64,000 nt of DNA from Varroa destructor (lineage: Eukaryota > Arthropoda > Arachnida > Mesostigmata > Varroidae): the NCBI RefSeq assembly GCF_002443255.2, contig NW_019211457.1, positions 16,478,374 to 16,542,373 of the forward strand. The letters run 5' to 3'. Below are positions 36,390 through 49,544 of this stretch, in pieces (the stretch's first letter is position 1; each line of letters starts with the position of its first letter). The position numbers and the translations under genes were made by a program. The notes under the pieces were generated by a model that worked only from the letters and a program-made list of their open reading frames with translations, had not been told where the DNA came from and made no database searches.

Positions 36390-39300
36390 GTGCTTTTTTC
36401 CAAGGTTGGGCAAACTCTGGCTTGGACTGGTTGGACGAACTCGGTTCGATTCAGATTCAACCCATCGTCGAAGTGCACAGGTTCCCTTCACACTTTGAGT
36501 TCCCTGTCTTCCCTGTGTACACTTTGTCTTTTATGCTCTTCTTTTTTCGGTTCGCTCCCATTTTTCTTGTACTTCGCACTCTCTCGCTTATAGGGAGTTA
36601 GCGCCCAAGTTTTTCTTCTTTCTCATAAATCATTGAAAGCTTAGGTCTGCAATGTGCAGTCAAGCTGCCAGCAAGGCTCTGCAGCCATCCCGACTAGATC
36701 AGAAGAGCGGACCATGCGTTCAATGGAACATGTTTGAGTAGTGCAGCCATCGAGGCGAACATTTTTGCATTAGTTTGCGTTTCGATAACCCCCTCCTAGC
36801 CTTCGACGCACCGGTGCTTCCCCGCCCTCTTCCTGATTTTCTGCCATCGCTCTCCTCAGCCCCAGTTATGAGTGGCTGGGGCCTAGGTCGACAGCGAGGG
36901 GAGAGAGCGGTTGGAGCAACTCAGGTAGCGTTTGCAGGGTTCAAGTATAACGTTGTAAAGGTAGCACGCTGCCAAACGCCACGCGTCACACACACGCGTT
37001 GCGTCTACACACCATCGCACACCAAGTAGCCCGAACTCACACTCTGCTACTGCTTCAGAGACCCTGCGAATCCCTGGCAGAGACCATCGCCGTTCCTAGT
37101 TTTTCATCGGTTAGCGACTATTAACGGGACAGAAGGAAGTCGAGAAATGGGACCTTTGGTAGCCCTTAAAGTGGTGGCTGGCCCTCGTGGTCCTCCTCGG
37201 CATCAGGCCCTGCTATTGGTTGCCTTCAGTGTTGGCCGGGGGTTTTGCCTCCCTCGCGTTCCACTTGCGCTGCACTTTTTGTCGCTTTTCCGCTGCCGCT
37301 GCTGCTGCCGCCCTTTTCTACCGCGGCCTTTAAGCCGGTAGCAGTAGCGGTTGAAGCATAGTGGGGCACAAGCACTGGTAAATACTACTGCTGCTGGCTG
37401 CACTAGCACTACCATCGTCGCCACTATGGCGACGGTGGCAGAAGCGGCTGCGTTTCAAAACCCTCACTCTCTATCTCCTCCAACGTCATCCCCTAAGACA
37501 GGCTCTCCACATCTTCCGATATTCCATGCCCCCTTTGGGGCCTGCGCTCCTTTCAGGGGCCTTCGAATCGCACTGCCCTTTCCACTTGCAACCTCTGACG
37601 GACCCCTGGGCGCCTGTTCACCCCTTTTGTCCCTCAGCCTCCATCCAGACTTCCGCAAAGGGACTCCAGCAGGAGAAACGGCGGGAAAAAGGCGTTCGGT
37701 TTGGCTGTCGTTCTCGCTGCTCGCTTCACTCCATGTCGGTGGATGGCAGAGTCCCTACCCGCACCACAGGGCTCGGCCTAGCTCTGTCAATCCAGAGGCG
37801 GGATCGGCCTGTCGGTTGTTCGCTTCAGTGGGGCTTGCTGCTCAAGGCCCCTGGAGGCGTCCCGGAGTTTCCCTTTGCTAGCCCTGCCATTTCTGCAGCG
37901 GGTGCTTCTACTACTGCTGCTGTTGCGTTGGGACGAGACGACGGCAGCAGCATCGGCGACGGTTAGAGGCAAAAAGGACGACGCAAGGAAGCTGAAGAGC
38001 GCAAGCAAGTAAGCTTGGAGGTTTGTTGGCACTGAACACAAACCGAGCAAGCTAAACTCTCTGGCAGGCGGTCTTGCTAGAAAGCGCTGGTTGAGTTGGG
38101 CTGAGTTTAGTGGAGGGAGAACGGGGTGTATTGAGTCTCAAAGCAGCCTCCCGGAGGCGCCTGAAAGGGAAGCAGGACAGGGATGGCTCTTAAGGGGATA
38201 TGCCGGACGGGGTAGAGGAGAAACGCGGGAAATTAAAGGGCATGTTCGTTCGTCGGTGTTCGCTGTTCCAGCATCGGTCGTCGCTGTTGGGGTGGTTCCA
38301 ACTTCTTCTTTGTCTTCTTCTCTTTGAACGGAAACTGCTGCGGTTTGAGTGGGCGGGGCCTACAGCTGGTTCGCCGCGCCTTGCGCTTCAAGGGAAAAAG
38401 CTTAAGGAAGAAAAGCAACAGCAGTAGCAGGCTCTGCTGTAGGCTGCTTGGATACGGCTATGGAGCGGCTGTCTCTTGCCAAGTAGTGGCGGATTGCCGG
38501 CCGATCGAAGGGCCGAAACGCACGGAGATCCTGGCGCCGCCGTGGAAAAGGAGAGAGGACGCAGGCCGGGGACGCTTGAGGAGCATCAGAGAACGTTGGT
38601 TTTTCTGCCAGCGCCAATGGAGACGACAACGACAAAAAGTTTGCATAATTGTGACGTGTCTTTATTGCTGCTGCAGCCCCTGCCGCCCCACTTTACTGCG
38701 TAAGCAAGCATGGCCGCTGTCTTCTGTTTATAGATGACGTTCCGGCGCTGTTCAGAGTCACCGCTCGAAGCATTCTGAAGCTTACAGATTTTGTTACGCA
38801 GCCAGAGAGGCTGCAATGTTAAAGGGTTGAGTGTCGATTCTTAGCTAAAGTACAGCGGGCTGGATTATGATTGCGTTAGAGTTAGGCGGTAATGAAATAT
38901 GTATTGCCAAATTGACAGATGAACTTTAAGATGACGATGTTGATTTTTGTCGAGTGATCGTAGAAGGATGAGCGGTTCTGGTTAGCAAACTTCGAAAACT
39001 ACATATTGATTTGAGATAATTTCAGCTAAACTCAAACGGAATATATATCTATATTTAGTTTCTTGTTGCAATGCTGTTGACGAGTTATTGCCATTTTAGT
39101 GTATGGACCCGATATTGAACTGTCGCATCACGGGTCGGTGGTCCTTGTTGTTTGCAGGCCATGAAAAAAGCAGCAGGTTGTACCCAACCCTAGATAACGA
39201 CGCAAGGTGAACTTTTGTGGCATCAACTGCGTAATCCAATGCTAATGCTAGATAATGATAATTATCTAACTTTGAGTTTCGGTAAGTGACCGATCGATCA

Positions 39301-41100
39301 ACCGTAGACTGTGTGCACTTCTGCATCCATCTAACCTCTCGAACGTTTCTGTCGGTTGCGAATGGGTTGATACTTTATATTCATAAGATGTCACCGAACA
39401 CATCTCTAGTATCTTGAAAGCAAGAAAAACAGGTTGGTCTGGCCAAAGTTTCAATTGTTATTTTTGAATCTTCGTGACCACTCAGGAAGCGCATTTTTCG
39501 TAACTCAATTTCTATATATTTCAATTCAACTTTATAATTCTAGAGAGAAACCGTGGCTCTAAATGATACTTGCGTACGTCTGATTAGCATAATAACTAGT
39601 ATAGTTCAAGTCAATTTCCGAATGTATGTACATACTCAAATATTCGTAAGGGCAACGTTGCCTTCAGGAGTCCTAATGCCACGCTGCCCAATCATACAAG
39701 AACCTTAACGAGTTTACGTCTGCTAAAGTGGTGGCTCATTCTTTCTGTTACTCTACTTTATCAATTTGCTCATTATTTCGACCGCTCCTTTCCTCGTGCA
39801 CTATCTACTATCTGTCCCATTTCGCCCTGAACAGCCCTTAGTCGACGTCCGAAAGGGGCTCAAAACACAACCATGAGCCAACCAACAACGACAAGCCGAA
39901 CATACAGGTCCTTCATCTTGGTCCCACCACGTTTCCCCGTCTTCCTCACACAGACACTCTTCTTCACGTTAGCTACCCCATTTTGCCCCATAGGCCTTCC
40001 ATAGTGCCCTGTAGCTGCTGCTGTTTCCTCTGCTGCTAGCGATGCTTACGTTTCGGTTTACTTCTTTCAGTCCACAGCGCGGGCGGCGGGCGCTAGGCAG
40101 TCTTGCAGAATGGTTATGTATGAAGGGTACGGCCAGCCTAGTGCCGCCGGCCACACATAGGGGCATCAGGGGCTTGGATTTCTATAGTTGGCGCTGGTCA
40201 CATCGGGAACCACCGACGGACGTCCGCAATGGTTGGCTTGTTGGTTGCAGAGGGGCATGTGGGGTGTTTCTCCGCAGAATTCGGGGTCTCCGTCTGCCTA
40301 CGGTCCGAGGGGACTGTCGCCGCTGCTGCCGCTGCTACTGCTATGCTATGGAAAATTAATCAAACTAATGAATATTTGGGAATGGCACTATGGCCGCGGT
40401 GGTGATAGTGACGGGGAACTGGCTACGAACGGCTAGGCTTTCGGCTCTCCTGTGAGAGGGTTTGGGGAAGCCTTGGCGGGGGCGGGTTTCTGCAGTACCC
40501 CACAGCAATACCCCATAGGGATCAAAGCTTTGGAGATGTGGGGAGTCTGGCAAACCAGCAGCGCTTCCTTCTTACTTTTCTGCTCGAGACTCGAGTGGAG
40601 TAGCTTCTCTGCTTCTGCCTGAAGCCTGCTGCACATGGACAGCTACACTGAACAACAGGCAGTCCTACCCTGTGCGGCTCTTCAGTACCCTTTCCACTCA
40701 GGACTGCCCCTAGTGCATACTACGACACGGTTGCCTTACGAGCCTCCTTTCCCATTCGCATCTCATGCGTGCCCTAATGCCGCCAAAACGGGGGTCAGAT
40801 GGAAGGGGGCCAAAAGAGATCTGCAGCACAGGCTCAATTGCTGTGGCGATGCCCCAGATTCGAATTCATGCGTAGCCCCTGTACACGCCGTGGCATTGCT
40901 CCACGCCCCCAGGGCTTGGAAAAAGCTGAGAGGCGCCGATGCTACGTTAGTCGCACGCTACCGGTTGCCGTGCTCGGCTTCAGCCGGATATGCGGCAGAG
41001 CAAGTGACGCCGTAACGGGAACAGTGGCAGTGCTAGCAGCAACGGCGAACGGTTCCGGCTATTGCCCTCGCCGCCGGCGGACAAAGAAGAGAAGTTGATA
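36390..41100. other. GC- and CpG-rich low-complexity domain
   Basis: From about 36.4 to 38.8 kb, and again from about 39.9 to 41.1 kb, the DNA is visibly richer in G, C and CpG than its flanks. It carries many GCTGCT/GCCGCC-like tracts and is separated by an AT-leaning 38.9-39.9 kb stretch. This composition opens overlapping frames on both strands (for example 37351-37881 and 37526-37966 plus; 37787-38050 minus), so open length is not evidence of coding here. It could be the promoter and first-exon region of a gene. A minus-strand stretch near 40.57-40.64 kb has a donor-like GTAAGA after GAGCAGAAAA. I cannot identify a protein. Confidence 0.35.
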
Positions 41101-41911
41101 CCTAGATATTGAAGTTTTCGTTCGCCTATTTATCGTTCCTCCTCCCTCAATTTATCCTCCTCTCCATCTTGATTTTCCCCTGAAAAAGCGTGACGTAGAA
41201 ATCGTGTACAGCGAACGTGCCTGGTTGTCATTGGCTGATAAAGATTCAAGGCTGTATCTCTACACTGTAAACATTGTGTAGACGCTGGGAAAAACACTGG
41301 CTATCTGTGGGCAGAGAATACCGAAAGGACTGGTTGTGGCGTTAAAGTGCTGGGATCGAACGCAATCCGCAAGGATTAACTGGAGTCTGGGATGCAACTG
41401 GCATTAAAATTCAATGAATTCAACTATTCGGTAATTTTGTTATCCACAGTCAACGATAAAATCCGACATCTATGCTATATTTAGTACGTGAAAAAGGCTT
41501 AACGAGGTGAAGAGTTAGAAAAGTGGTGGTCTAATTGAAGTTGAGCCTTATCACAAGCCTAGGCTATCGCATCTATACATCAAACGGGCCAGCGGAGGAG
41601 GTCAGGCACGCTGTACTCACGGTCATTTCACCACCGGAAGCAACGTGTGTATTGTGTGTGTGGAGATCCGAAGGCAAAAAGAATAGCTGTCGTCTGCATA
41701 AAGGAATAATAACGAACGTCTAGCAGGCGCTGGAGTCCTGGGGCTCTGAACTATGTGCGAGGCCAGGCTATACACTGCTTTAGTATAGGTAGAGATATAT
41801 AATAGGATGTATTCATGATAGAGTAGGACATAGCCTTTTTGATAGTTGTAATGAGTTCAATTTCGTTTACGTTCGGTATCGCTAGTCCAAAGTATATAGA
41901 TATATATATTT

Positions 41912-41940
41912 TTTCCAACATATGTATATATGTTGGGAAA
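41912..41940. other. TA-centred hairpin
   Basis: CCAACATAT and ATATGTTGG form perfect 9-bp arms around GTAT, extended outward by T/A pairs. Its core resembles the longer hairpin at 57114-57163. Confidence 0.75.
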
Positions 41941-42197
41941 GTAGGCTGCAGGATATTATGCACCATAAATATATTGCGGATAAAAGGTGGTATTATTATG
42001 TGGTCCTTAGACCCGGTAAATACGTGGGCCGACTTTGTTGTGTTCATTGAATGCTCGTAATAAAAAATGTGAGATTTTTTGTTTACTACCCCATTGTTTC
42101 TAACTAACCCAATTGAATATGGAAAATCAGCTAATCTTTGTATAGGTACAGCGGCTTTAGTTCAACTGGTGACACTTTGTTACTGAGCAAATTTGAA

Positions 42198-42385
42198 GAT
42201 ACAGAACTCAGTGGATAACGTATTTGCATGCTAATCTTAGGGATACATTGTGGTATGGGTTCGAATTTGGCTATGGACGGGTTTTGTTTCGTACTGGAAG
42301 CTAGCCGTCTCATGGAGCTATGCCTAAAGATGATACCGGAATAGAAACTAGGGACATAAAGGACTTTCTAACGAGGTTCTCAGGC
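42198..42385 (+). mobile_element. tRNA-derived SINE, copy C
   Basis: Head AACTCAGTGGATAACGTATT, then GCATGCTAATCTTAGGGA and a B-box-like GGTTCGAATTT at 42258-42268. The non-tRNA body (TTTTGTTTCGTACTGGAAG, a GTCTCATGGA block, AGAAACTAGGGACAT, CTAACGAGGTTCTC) aligns in order with copy D. The alignment of both head and body shows it is a genuine repeat family and not only a tRNA-like sequence. Confidence 0.8.
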
Positions 42386-43798
42386 GTAACATCTTTCTTA
42401 ATCAACAACAAATTTGGCCATTTGAAGAGCTATTATTGACCTAAAAATGGGAAACAGCGAAACTTCTAAATTTCGAAGAAGTTTTATAAGTTTTGCAAGC
42501 CTCTAGTTGTGAGCGACGCTTGTATTTTTCTTATGCTTCAAAGACCTATGTAAATACAGAGTACATTCAAAGGTGACACAGCGCCAAAATAATATAGAAC
42601 AGTTGACAATGATCATAGTACCCAAAAACCTGTCATACGCTTGACCTTACTAATATAAATGAATCAATTAGAAACTATTACTACCACTATCCGCCTGATC
42701 GGGTTGCTCCCATCAGTACGTATCGATACGTTTTCTACTGGTCATAGTTGGCCATCGCGAACTTTTTGCACCACAATGCACGTTGGGTCAAAGCTATAGA
42801 TGTAGGCCTGCGGTCGCCCCAGCGGCACAAGTTATATTTCACGGTGGTTTCGTGAACCACTATTAAAATGGAAAATGGACTGGGTTAAACAAAATTATTT
42901 ATTCACAATTAGGGGTGTAATTCGTAAACCAAGCCGCTAGAGAAGAGCTACAATTGACACGAACCCAAAAGCGACCCCAGAAATAGGTGGAAAAGGCCAG
43001 CAATCGGCTTGCGACGAATCGGATCAAAAAGGCTTAGCAGTTTAGAGTGGAATCAAAGTGGAGGAACGAAAAAGAGACCAGGGAAGCTAGAGCTGACCTC
43101 AACTAAAAAGGAAGACACAATGAACAAAAGAGATCCCCGGGGTAAGCCCGAGGATAATACGCGGAATCTTTTGAAGGTCTCGGGCGTGACAGCAGAATGC
43201 GACAACAGCGTATGTGACAGCAGCAACAACAGGCTTATATCTGTTCGTCGACGTCGTACAGAAACAGAAGAACAGCGGAAGCAGGAAGAATTGTTTTGCA
43301 AACAGAAAGCGTAGGACGACAAGCTGTCACCGGGAGTGAAGCATTTGCCTGCCTTGAAAGACGACTGGGGAAGAAGTAGGGCACCCGGTTCCAACAAGTG
43401 CCTAGAGACAGGTCTGTCGGTCAATGGCCACATTAAAGTAGCTGAACAGAAAACCGCTCCGTCATAGAGACAGGCCTATTCAAACATGTTCGAATAGAAC
43501 ACGTTATAGACCTTAATGGCGAAGGGAAGGCTGAGCCGAAGTCTAGGTATTGCTCGGGGCAAATCCATAATTCATTAGCTATCCATGCGAAATTTCGTCA
43601 AGCAGTCATGCCCTTTACTATTGCTGTTGCTCTTGCAGAAGGTGGCAAAGCAGTGGCGACAACAAAAACGACAAGGACAAGTTTTGCAGGGACGTGCGAC
43701 CTCGGCGCGACCATAGCCAATAGGACGAATATGCCTAAGACCGTGCGAGCGCTTACTTCGACCTAAATTAGCTTTCTAAGTCGGAGCCAAAAGCTAAT

Positions 43799-43829
43799 GT
43801 TAGCAGCCGTTACTTCCAGGGCTGCTAAC
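43799..43829. other. 10-bp inverted repeat
   Basis: GTTAGCAGCC and GGCTGCTAAC are exact complements with an 11-base loop. Confidence 0.85.
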
Positions 43830-45483
43830 GCCGTTGCAGCTGTGATTTAGTCCCATTTCGGCTTTTCCTGTAGCTGCCGCTGCTGGCGCTAGTGCAAAGA
43901 CAACGAATCTCCTTCCCCAGTTGTCGCCGATTGCGGGCAGATTTGAAGCGTTAGTTTGATCAATAACAGCATGTTTGGTTTCGACAATTGAAATTTTGAC
44001 GACTAGGCCTAGTTAACGGAGCTGGTTCAGGGTACAAAGAATTTCTGCTCCTCAACTAGGCAAAAGAGAATCAGAGGAGTAAGCCTAGGAAAACGAGCTA
44101 ACAAACGCCAGCTTTTCCTGAAACTGGAAAGAGGAAAAACGAGGAGTAAAAGAGTGAATGCGTGTGCGGCACGCAACGGTGGACTCAGTCTTGCATAGCC
44201 GGTTGCTGACCGGACCACGGATTTGTTAGTGAATTTCTTGCCGGACGGATAGCCAGGAAAAGCTAAACAAGCTAACTGTGAAGGTTTCAGTGTCGGGTTC
44301 CTGTAAATAGCAGCCGATTTAGTAAGGTAGCAATCATTAACGACATGTCGCCACTTTTGTGCCATGACAAAATGGCATACATGAATCCAGTTGTCTAATA
44401 TATGAAGGGGACAAAAACCTACCGGGTGTAGAGAACTTGGTGGCAGCTGCTGCTGTATGGAGCCTATAGCTGGATGCAGTAGAAGAAAACTCAAGACGAT
44501 GTTTTAGTTTCGTGTTTGCCTTTTGCCACCAGCATCGACCAGGTGTCGATACGACTGACTGAGAGTACTGTGAACTCGCTTTCAGCATCAGGGCCTCACA
44601 AAGGGGCTTTTCTTTTACAGTCGAGTCTAAAAAGAAATCAGAACCACTATCTAATGCTATTTTGAATTGAATTCATAACATTTTATTAGACCTTCATTTC
44701 TTTCCTTAGCAGAATCAGTCTGAGACAGGAAGTGATATCTCGTTTATGACTAAATTTCGATTAGCACATATCTCCAATATTACGACTACAATGTTTTGCC
44801 TGAGATATATGATAAATATAAAATTCAGAGCATCAAAAAGAAACGACGATTTGTCAGTATAGAGATATAATTAATGCTTACTTACGGTCTTCTACGATCA
44901 ACTCAGTGTATATGTGGACATGCATATAAAGATCGTGCTAAATCTATTCATATGGCCAATAACAATTGTCCTAATATAATTCTAACGTGTCTTGGCGTAC
45001 ATTGTACGACAAGCTCGGAACTAGTAATTTATATATTCAGGAAAACATCAGCAATTCTAAAATAACTCTATTAATTATATAAGCTCTCAATTTTGGTAAA
45101 TTACCTTCTGTCTGTTCTTATTAAGACAGACTTATTACTCCCTATGGATTTCTAATTGTCGCAAATGATAACGCCACCTACCGGCAGCAAAACGATAGTT
45201 TGCTTTATTTACACAACTGAACAAAATCAACAGCTGAGCCTCAAGCAAAGAAAAGAAGCCCTCCTTTCCTTTTCGCTAATTTTGTTTAAGCTCAGCATTT
45301 TAGTAGCCCAAATAGAACAAACAGGATCAATAGGTAGCGGTCGTTCGTGTTAAGCGACAGGGCCCATCGACAACTGTAGTCCTAAATCAGGTTCAATGGA
45401 GCTAGCGCCACCAGATGGAGCTTTCAACATCGAATTGTAGTAGATATCGCAAAGTTACATCAGCAACAATAGTCAAAACAACA

Positions 45484-45503
45484 ACAGCAGCAGCAGCAGC
45501 AGA
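45484..45503. repeat. CAG microsatellite
   Basis: Six CAG units preceded by CAA-containing units. Confidence 0.9.
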
Positions 45504-46617
45504 AGAGGCATGTTCGGCGCCCAACTATTCGAATTGGGTCGAACAACAGTTCCGACCAGTCAACAACGTTGACTGAGGACTGACAACGAATAAAGATTAA
45601 AATCCGATCAGAAATTTATTCGAAATTGGCTATGCTCGTTCCCGTCTACTGGCCGATGCAGTCGCGACGTCTGTAAGATGACGTTCTAGCGCTAACCGCA
45701 GCAACAGGCTCTGCCGGTGATCCGTGCAGCGAAGCTTCATGCCACGTCCGCCATACTTAAATCGACGTGTGGAGGACATGATGTTATCCTCAACAAACCC
45801 GACTTAGAAAAATACTTTCCCTATTCTACAAGTAGGCAGATAGACGTTCACACGCAACTGGCTCACACATGCCAAAGAGTTGACACTGTAATATTGCGGG
45901 GTGGTCGTGGGGATTGAGGGGTCTGAGGGGTGGGGGTAAACTGAAGAGAAGAAGCACGAAATCGCAGCAAATCGATACAACCGATTGCCCTCGGTCGACC
46001 TGCTGATGAGGCATTCAACTAAGGAAATGTGAATAATAATTATCAAGCAATTATACGGCATCAGCTTCCATTTTAGGTCTTTGATATAATGTCTTCGCTG
46101 CTTTACGGACCCTATTGAAAGGCGGGATCTTCGGGAGACAGAGGAGAGAATTAGGGAATCAGAAGAATACGCTCATTGGATGTATACAGATGTTTTCCGG
46201 GACTCGAGCAAGAGATCAATAAATTTACACATGTATAGCGTTTATCCTGTATGTTAATTCTTACGCGCGCTCGTAACCATAGGCGCTGGCGCTGCTATTG
46301 CAGATGTCGCTTTTATCTCTGAAGTGGCCTCGGCTGAGCATATCAGTGCGGCTCAACGATGCGGGTTGAAGCTAGTTTCCCGTCGTGTCACTTGAAGTCG
46401 TTTCTAACCATTATACACGCTACCGTCGGGACGTTGCCAGCTGATTGTCACGAGTATAATAATCATTCGATACGTATATATGTACAATATATACTGCGTC
46501 AAACCTGAATATTTCATCATCACGTAATCTGCCTTTGTCATCTAAATAGTACCGCTTATTTGATGTATGTAATAGCGCGGCGACGAACGGCGTCGAGACG
46601 CTCCGCGTTACGTATAA

Positions 46618-47232
46618 TTTTCTGCCCTCTCTTGTTGCCCAGTTGTCCGTCCGTATGACATCTGTAACAAAATCAGTTTCACATCATTCCAGCGAATAGA
46701 CAGCGACTGCGAGGCCGTGAAGTTCGCCCTCTTGGTACGCACTGCGTACAACGGTGCCTTCAGCGGTGGCGAAAGAAAAATATTGAGAATTATTGCCAGC
46801 CGCGTTTGGAGTGGAGAGGAGCCGTTGTCCGCTGAGTCTATGAATCAAACAAAAAGAATAGCAATTGCGATTAATCGGACGAAATCGATCAATTTAGTGG
46901 GAGAGATAGCGATCCAATCTGCGCCGTATTCCAGTCGTAAACGAGTAATCAACCAGAGAACTGCGCCATTGTCGAGTTCGACTACGGCGGAAGACAACGA
47001 AACGCTGCTGATACAGCGGGCGCCAGCTCTGCGTCTAGGTGACACAGGACTAGCCTTAAGAGGTACCTGTGTCGCGTTAGGGCCAGAGAGCAAAGAACAG
47101 GTAGCGAACTCTCATCGCGTAATTCATCCTCGCCACTTTAGCCAGACTCGGCGGTGCCCGAATCAACGTATTGTGGATATATACGTCAATACGTGGTATA
47201 GTAGTCAAACAATTCAACTTATAAAAACGTAG
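46618..47232 (+). CDS. Longest traced stop-free frame, hypothetical coding exon
   Basis: The frame is free of stops from just after the TAA at 46615-46617 to the TAG at 47230-47232, 204 codons, the longest I traced. An excellent acceptor, CCCTCTCTTGTTGCCCAG, ends at 46642, so an exon could start at 46643. A GTG lies at 46717 and the first ATG only at 46840. Residues include AYNGAFSGGERKILRIIA, then INLVGEIAIQSAP, then NQRTAPLSSSTTAEDNET. Composition is mixed and free of simple repeats. I recognise no domain. By my rough estimate a frame this long can arise by chance in a window of this size, so the acceptor is the main extra support. The opposite strand is open only over 46845-47093. Confidence 0.33.
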   Translation, partial: FSALSCCPVVRPYDICNKISFTSFQRIDSDCEAVKFALLVRTAYNGAFSGGERKILRIIASRVWSGEEPLSAESMNQTKRIAIAINRTKSINLVGEIAIQSAPYSSRKRVINQRTAPLSSSTTAEDNETLLIQRAPALRLGDTGLALRGTCVALGPESKEQVANSHRVIHPRHFSQTRRCPNQRIVDIYVNTWYSSQTIQLIKT

Positions 47233-47382
47233 AAGTTCGATGAAATGGGTACAGCTGGCCTTCTCTTCTCTTCTTTTCAAGTCGTTATCAAGTTAACAGA
47301 TACTGTGAGTTTTTGAATATTCACTCGAAATTAGCAAGGAATTTATTATCGACTTCAAGGCGTAAACAGCTTGATACTCGAT

Positions 47383-47384
<2 letters not shown>

Positions 47385-47435
<51 letters not shown>
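47385..47435. repeat. TA microsatellite, about 25 units
   Basis: The longest dinucleotide run in the window, uninterrupted. It lies about 150 bases after the 46.6-47.2 kb open frame. Confidence 0.95.
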
Positions 47436-47436
<1 letters not shown>

Positions 47437-49476
47437 GGAGCGAAAAGGTCAGTCACGATAGTGTGCTTACCTATTTATTAAACCGGAACTAAGAACAGGT
47501 GAACAGAAACTAATACGAGACATTCGAGTTGGGAGAAGTCGCTTGAAGCAACGTTTATAAAAACAGGTCCGGTACACAAAATGGCTTGAAATGCTGTAGT
47601 TGGACCAACAGGCTAAAGTGATAAAAAAAATTTGCGTATGGGCATGTACGCGTTACGTCTACGTTAGTATGACGTAATCCCTTAGACTAAAAAGATTTGA
47701 AATTTTTGATATATATAGCGCAGCCTCAGTGATATATTGAATTACAGCATCCTTTATTTAAATATCATAGGGTATAGTTTTCAGTGATAAGCATTGCTAA
47801 CCAACCAAATAGCCCCAGTGACCATGAGTAGACCTTAGAATTGAATATTTTTTTGCCCCGTTATTCGACAATACGATCTACTGCCAAAGGAGATCTGTTC
47901 CCGTCAGTATCAAAGTTGCACATGGAGCTTGACTATTATCTTAAATACGTATTTGCCAAGGAAGGCAATGAGGCATTGCTCTGACAACATGAAGCGCCCC
48001 CCGTAATCAGCGACAACGAATGACTGATCAGAGACCTCAAGTCGCTTGCGGATTTACGTATTCATACGCCGATACCACCGTCAATGATTCTAGCAATGGA
48101 TAGATTCCAATGGATCACATGAAGAACCAACTCAGGATCTGTCCCCTTTGAGCAGTTCGTTTCAGGCAAATAAATACGTACGCTGAAGAGCTGCGTAGCG
48201 AGACGGAAAGGTCCATTATTATGAAATTCATCTCACTGATGCCGGCGATACGAAAATCGACCACTTCAGCTCATATGCTATTTATGACCGTCAGTCAGTC
48301 ACGTAAGCTGGGAGTGGTTAGTAAATCCCAGCTAGGCAGTCGATTAGGCCAACGGCGTCCTGCTGGGTGGCGTACGTTTGTATAATTGAGATAAAATATA
48401 TGTCATATTTTCCACATTCGTAGCATTAACAGACAGGTACTTTTTCTCAACGACAACGTTGTTCTTTACCACGCTCATTACCGTTTTCGTAAATGTAAAA
48501 TGAAACTTATGGTCGTTGTTTAGGTTACAGCCGTTATACACTATCATGCTCCATATGCGATCAAGTTCCATTGCATTTAGTTTCCAATCGATATTTTATC
48601 TATATGATATGGATGTTGATGATTTTATTCTCTAAATAAAAGAAAAAAAATTCTCCAGGACGCTATATTAACGCTTAACGACGCACCCGAATAGCGAACG
48701 ATTTCATTAGAATGAATTTTTTGAAGATCTATTTTTCCATCGTTTGCTGTTTCTAATTTTCTGTCTAATTTCATTCTGCTTAGCAAAACAAACGATTTTC
48801 TATATGGCTACATGTGCGTTAAACGCTTTCTTTTCGTCGCTGTTATTGATAAAACCGAAAGGTCCACCATCCGAAATAACGTACCGAACCCCACTTCGGC
48901 ATCGCGTGCAGACTGAACTAAGCGAAAAATTGATTTTGGCTATTCACAAATTGAGAGACGTCTGATCACCAGACCGTCGTTGCTAACCGTAACCGATGAT
49001 TTAATTCTGTCATATGTCAGCAATCGATGGACGATATAATCTGTAATTTACCTGCTTTATTTAGACCTGTGTACATAAACCGGCGAGAATCGTCAATTCA
49101 TTTTACGTCATAAACGGAACCCCCTAGATAATTTACTTAACGTCACGCTAAGACTGGAAAGACGACATGCAGGTAGCTCAACGACCGTCACATGGCTACA
49201 AGCAACATCACGGTATGTTGTATCTTTCGATTAGTCCGTATTTTCTTGTTAGAAGCTCACGAATGAAACCCAGTTCATAGTGTGGGTCATTTTCATTCTC
49301 GTCTATGTTTTTTTGAATTGAAATCGGTAACGCGGACGCCTGGGTTGATATTTGGAAAGTGGAACCCAGATTGACTGAGGCATGACTGAACCACCTGGGG
49401 CATGCTACCACTATCGTACCCGCGTTTCATATCAATTTATAACCGTGCATTATTTTAAAGGTTTATTTTTTTACAG
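47436..49476. other. No recognised gene
   Basis: AT-leaning. Around 47.86-48.30 kb several short frames have plausible residues but many stops; I could not match them to a transposon protein. Confidence 0.35.
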
Positions 49477-49544
49477 GTGGAGGTAAGAGCATAACGAACA
49501 ATGTACAACAAAGAACTTTGGCACGCAAGGAAAGTTTATTTTGA
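49477..49544 (+). CDS. Candidate terminal exon, hypothetical
   Basis: A strong acceptor (GGTTTATTTTTTTACAG, ending 49476) leads into a frame in phase 2 that reads GGKSITNNVQQRTLARKESL then F and a TGA at 49542-49544. An AATAAA at 49747-49752 could serve as a polyadenylation signal about 200 bases on. The peptide is short and unidentified, and a GTAAGA six bases after the acceptor offers another reading. Confidence 0.2.

Larger units (their letters stand above)
41101..46617. other. AT-leaning, no recognised gene
   Basis: Outside SINE copy C and the hairpins at 41.9 and 43.8 kb I see no assignable feature. Frames at 43009-43314 (plus) and 43053-43433 (minus) overlap each other. The minus-strand 155-codon frame at 44027-44494 has no splice support. 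Confidence 0.35.

Noticed and set aside
37351..38050. Long overlapping frames (176, 146 and 87 codons) on both strands
   Set aside because: The GC-rich low-complexity DNA suppresses stops in several frames at once; no splice or homology support.
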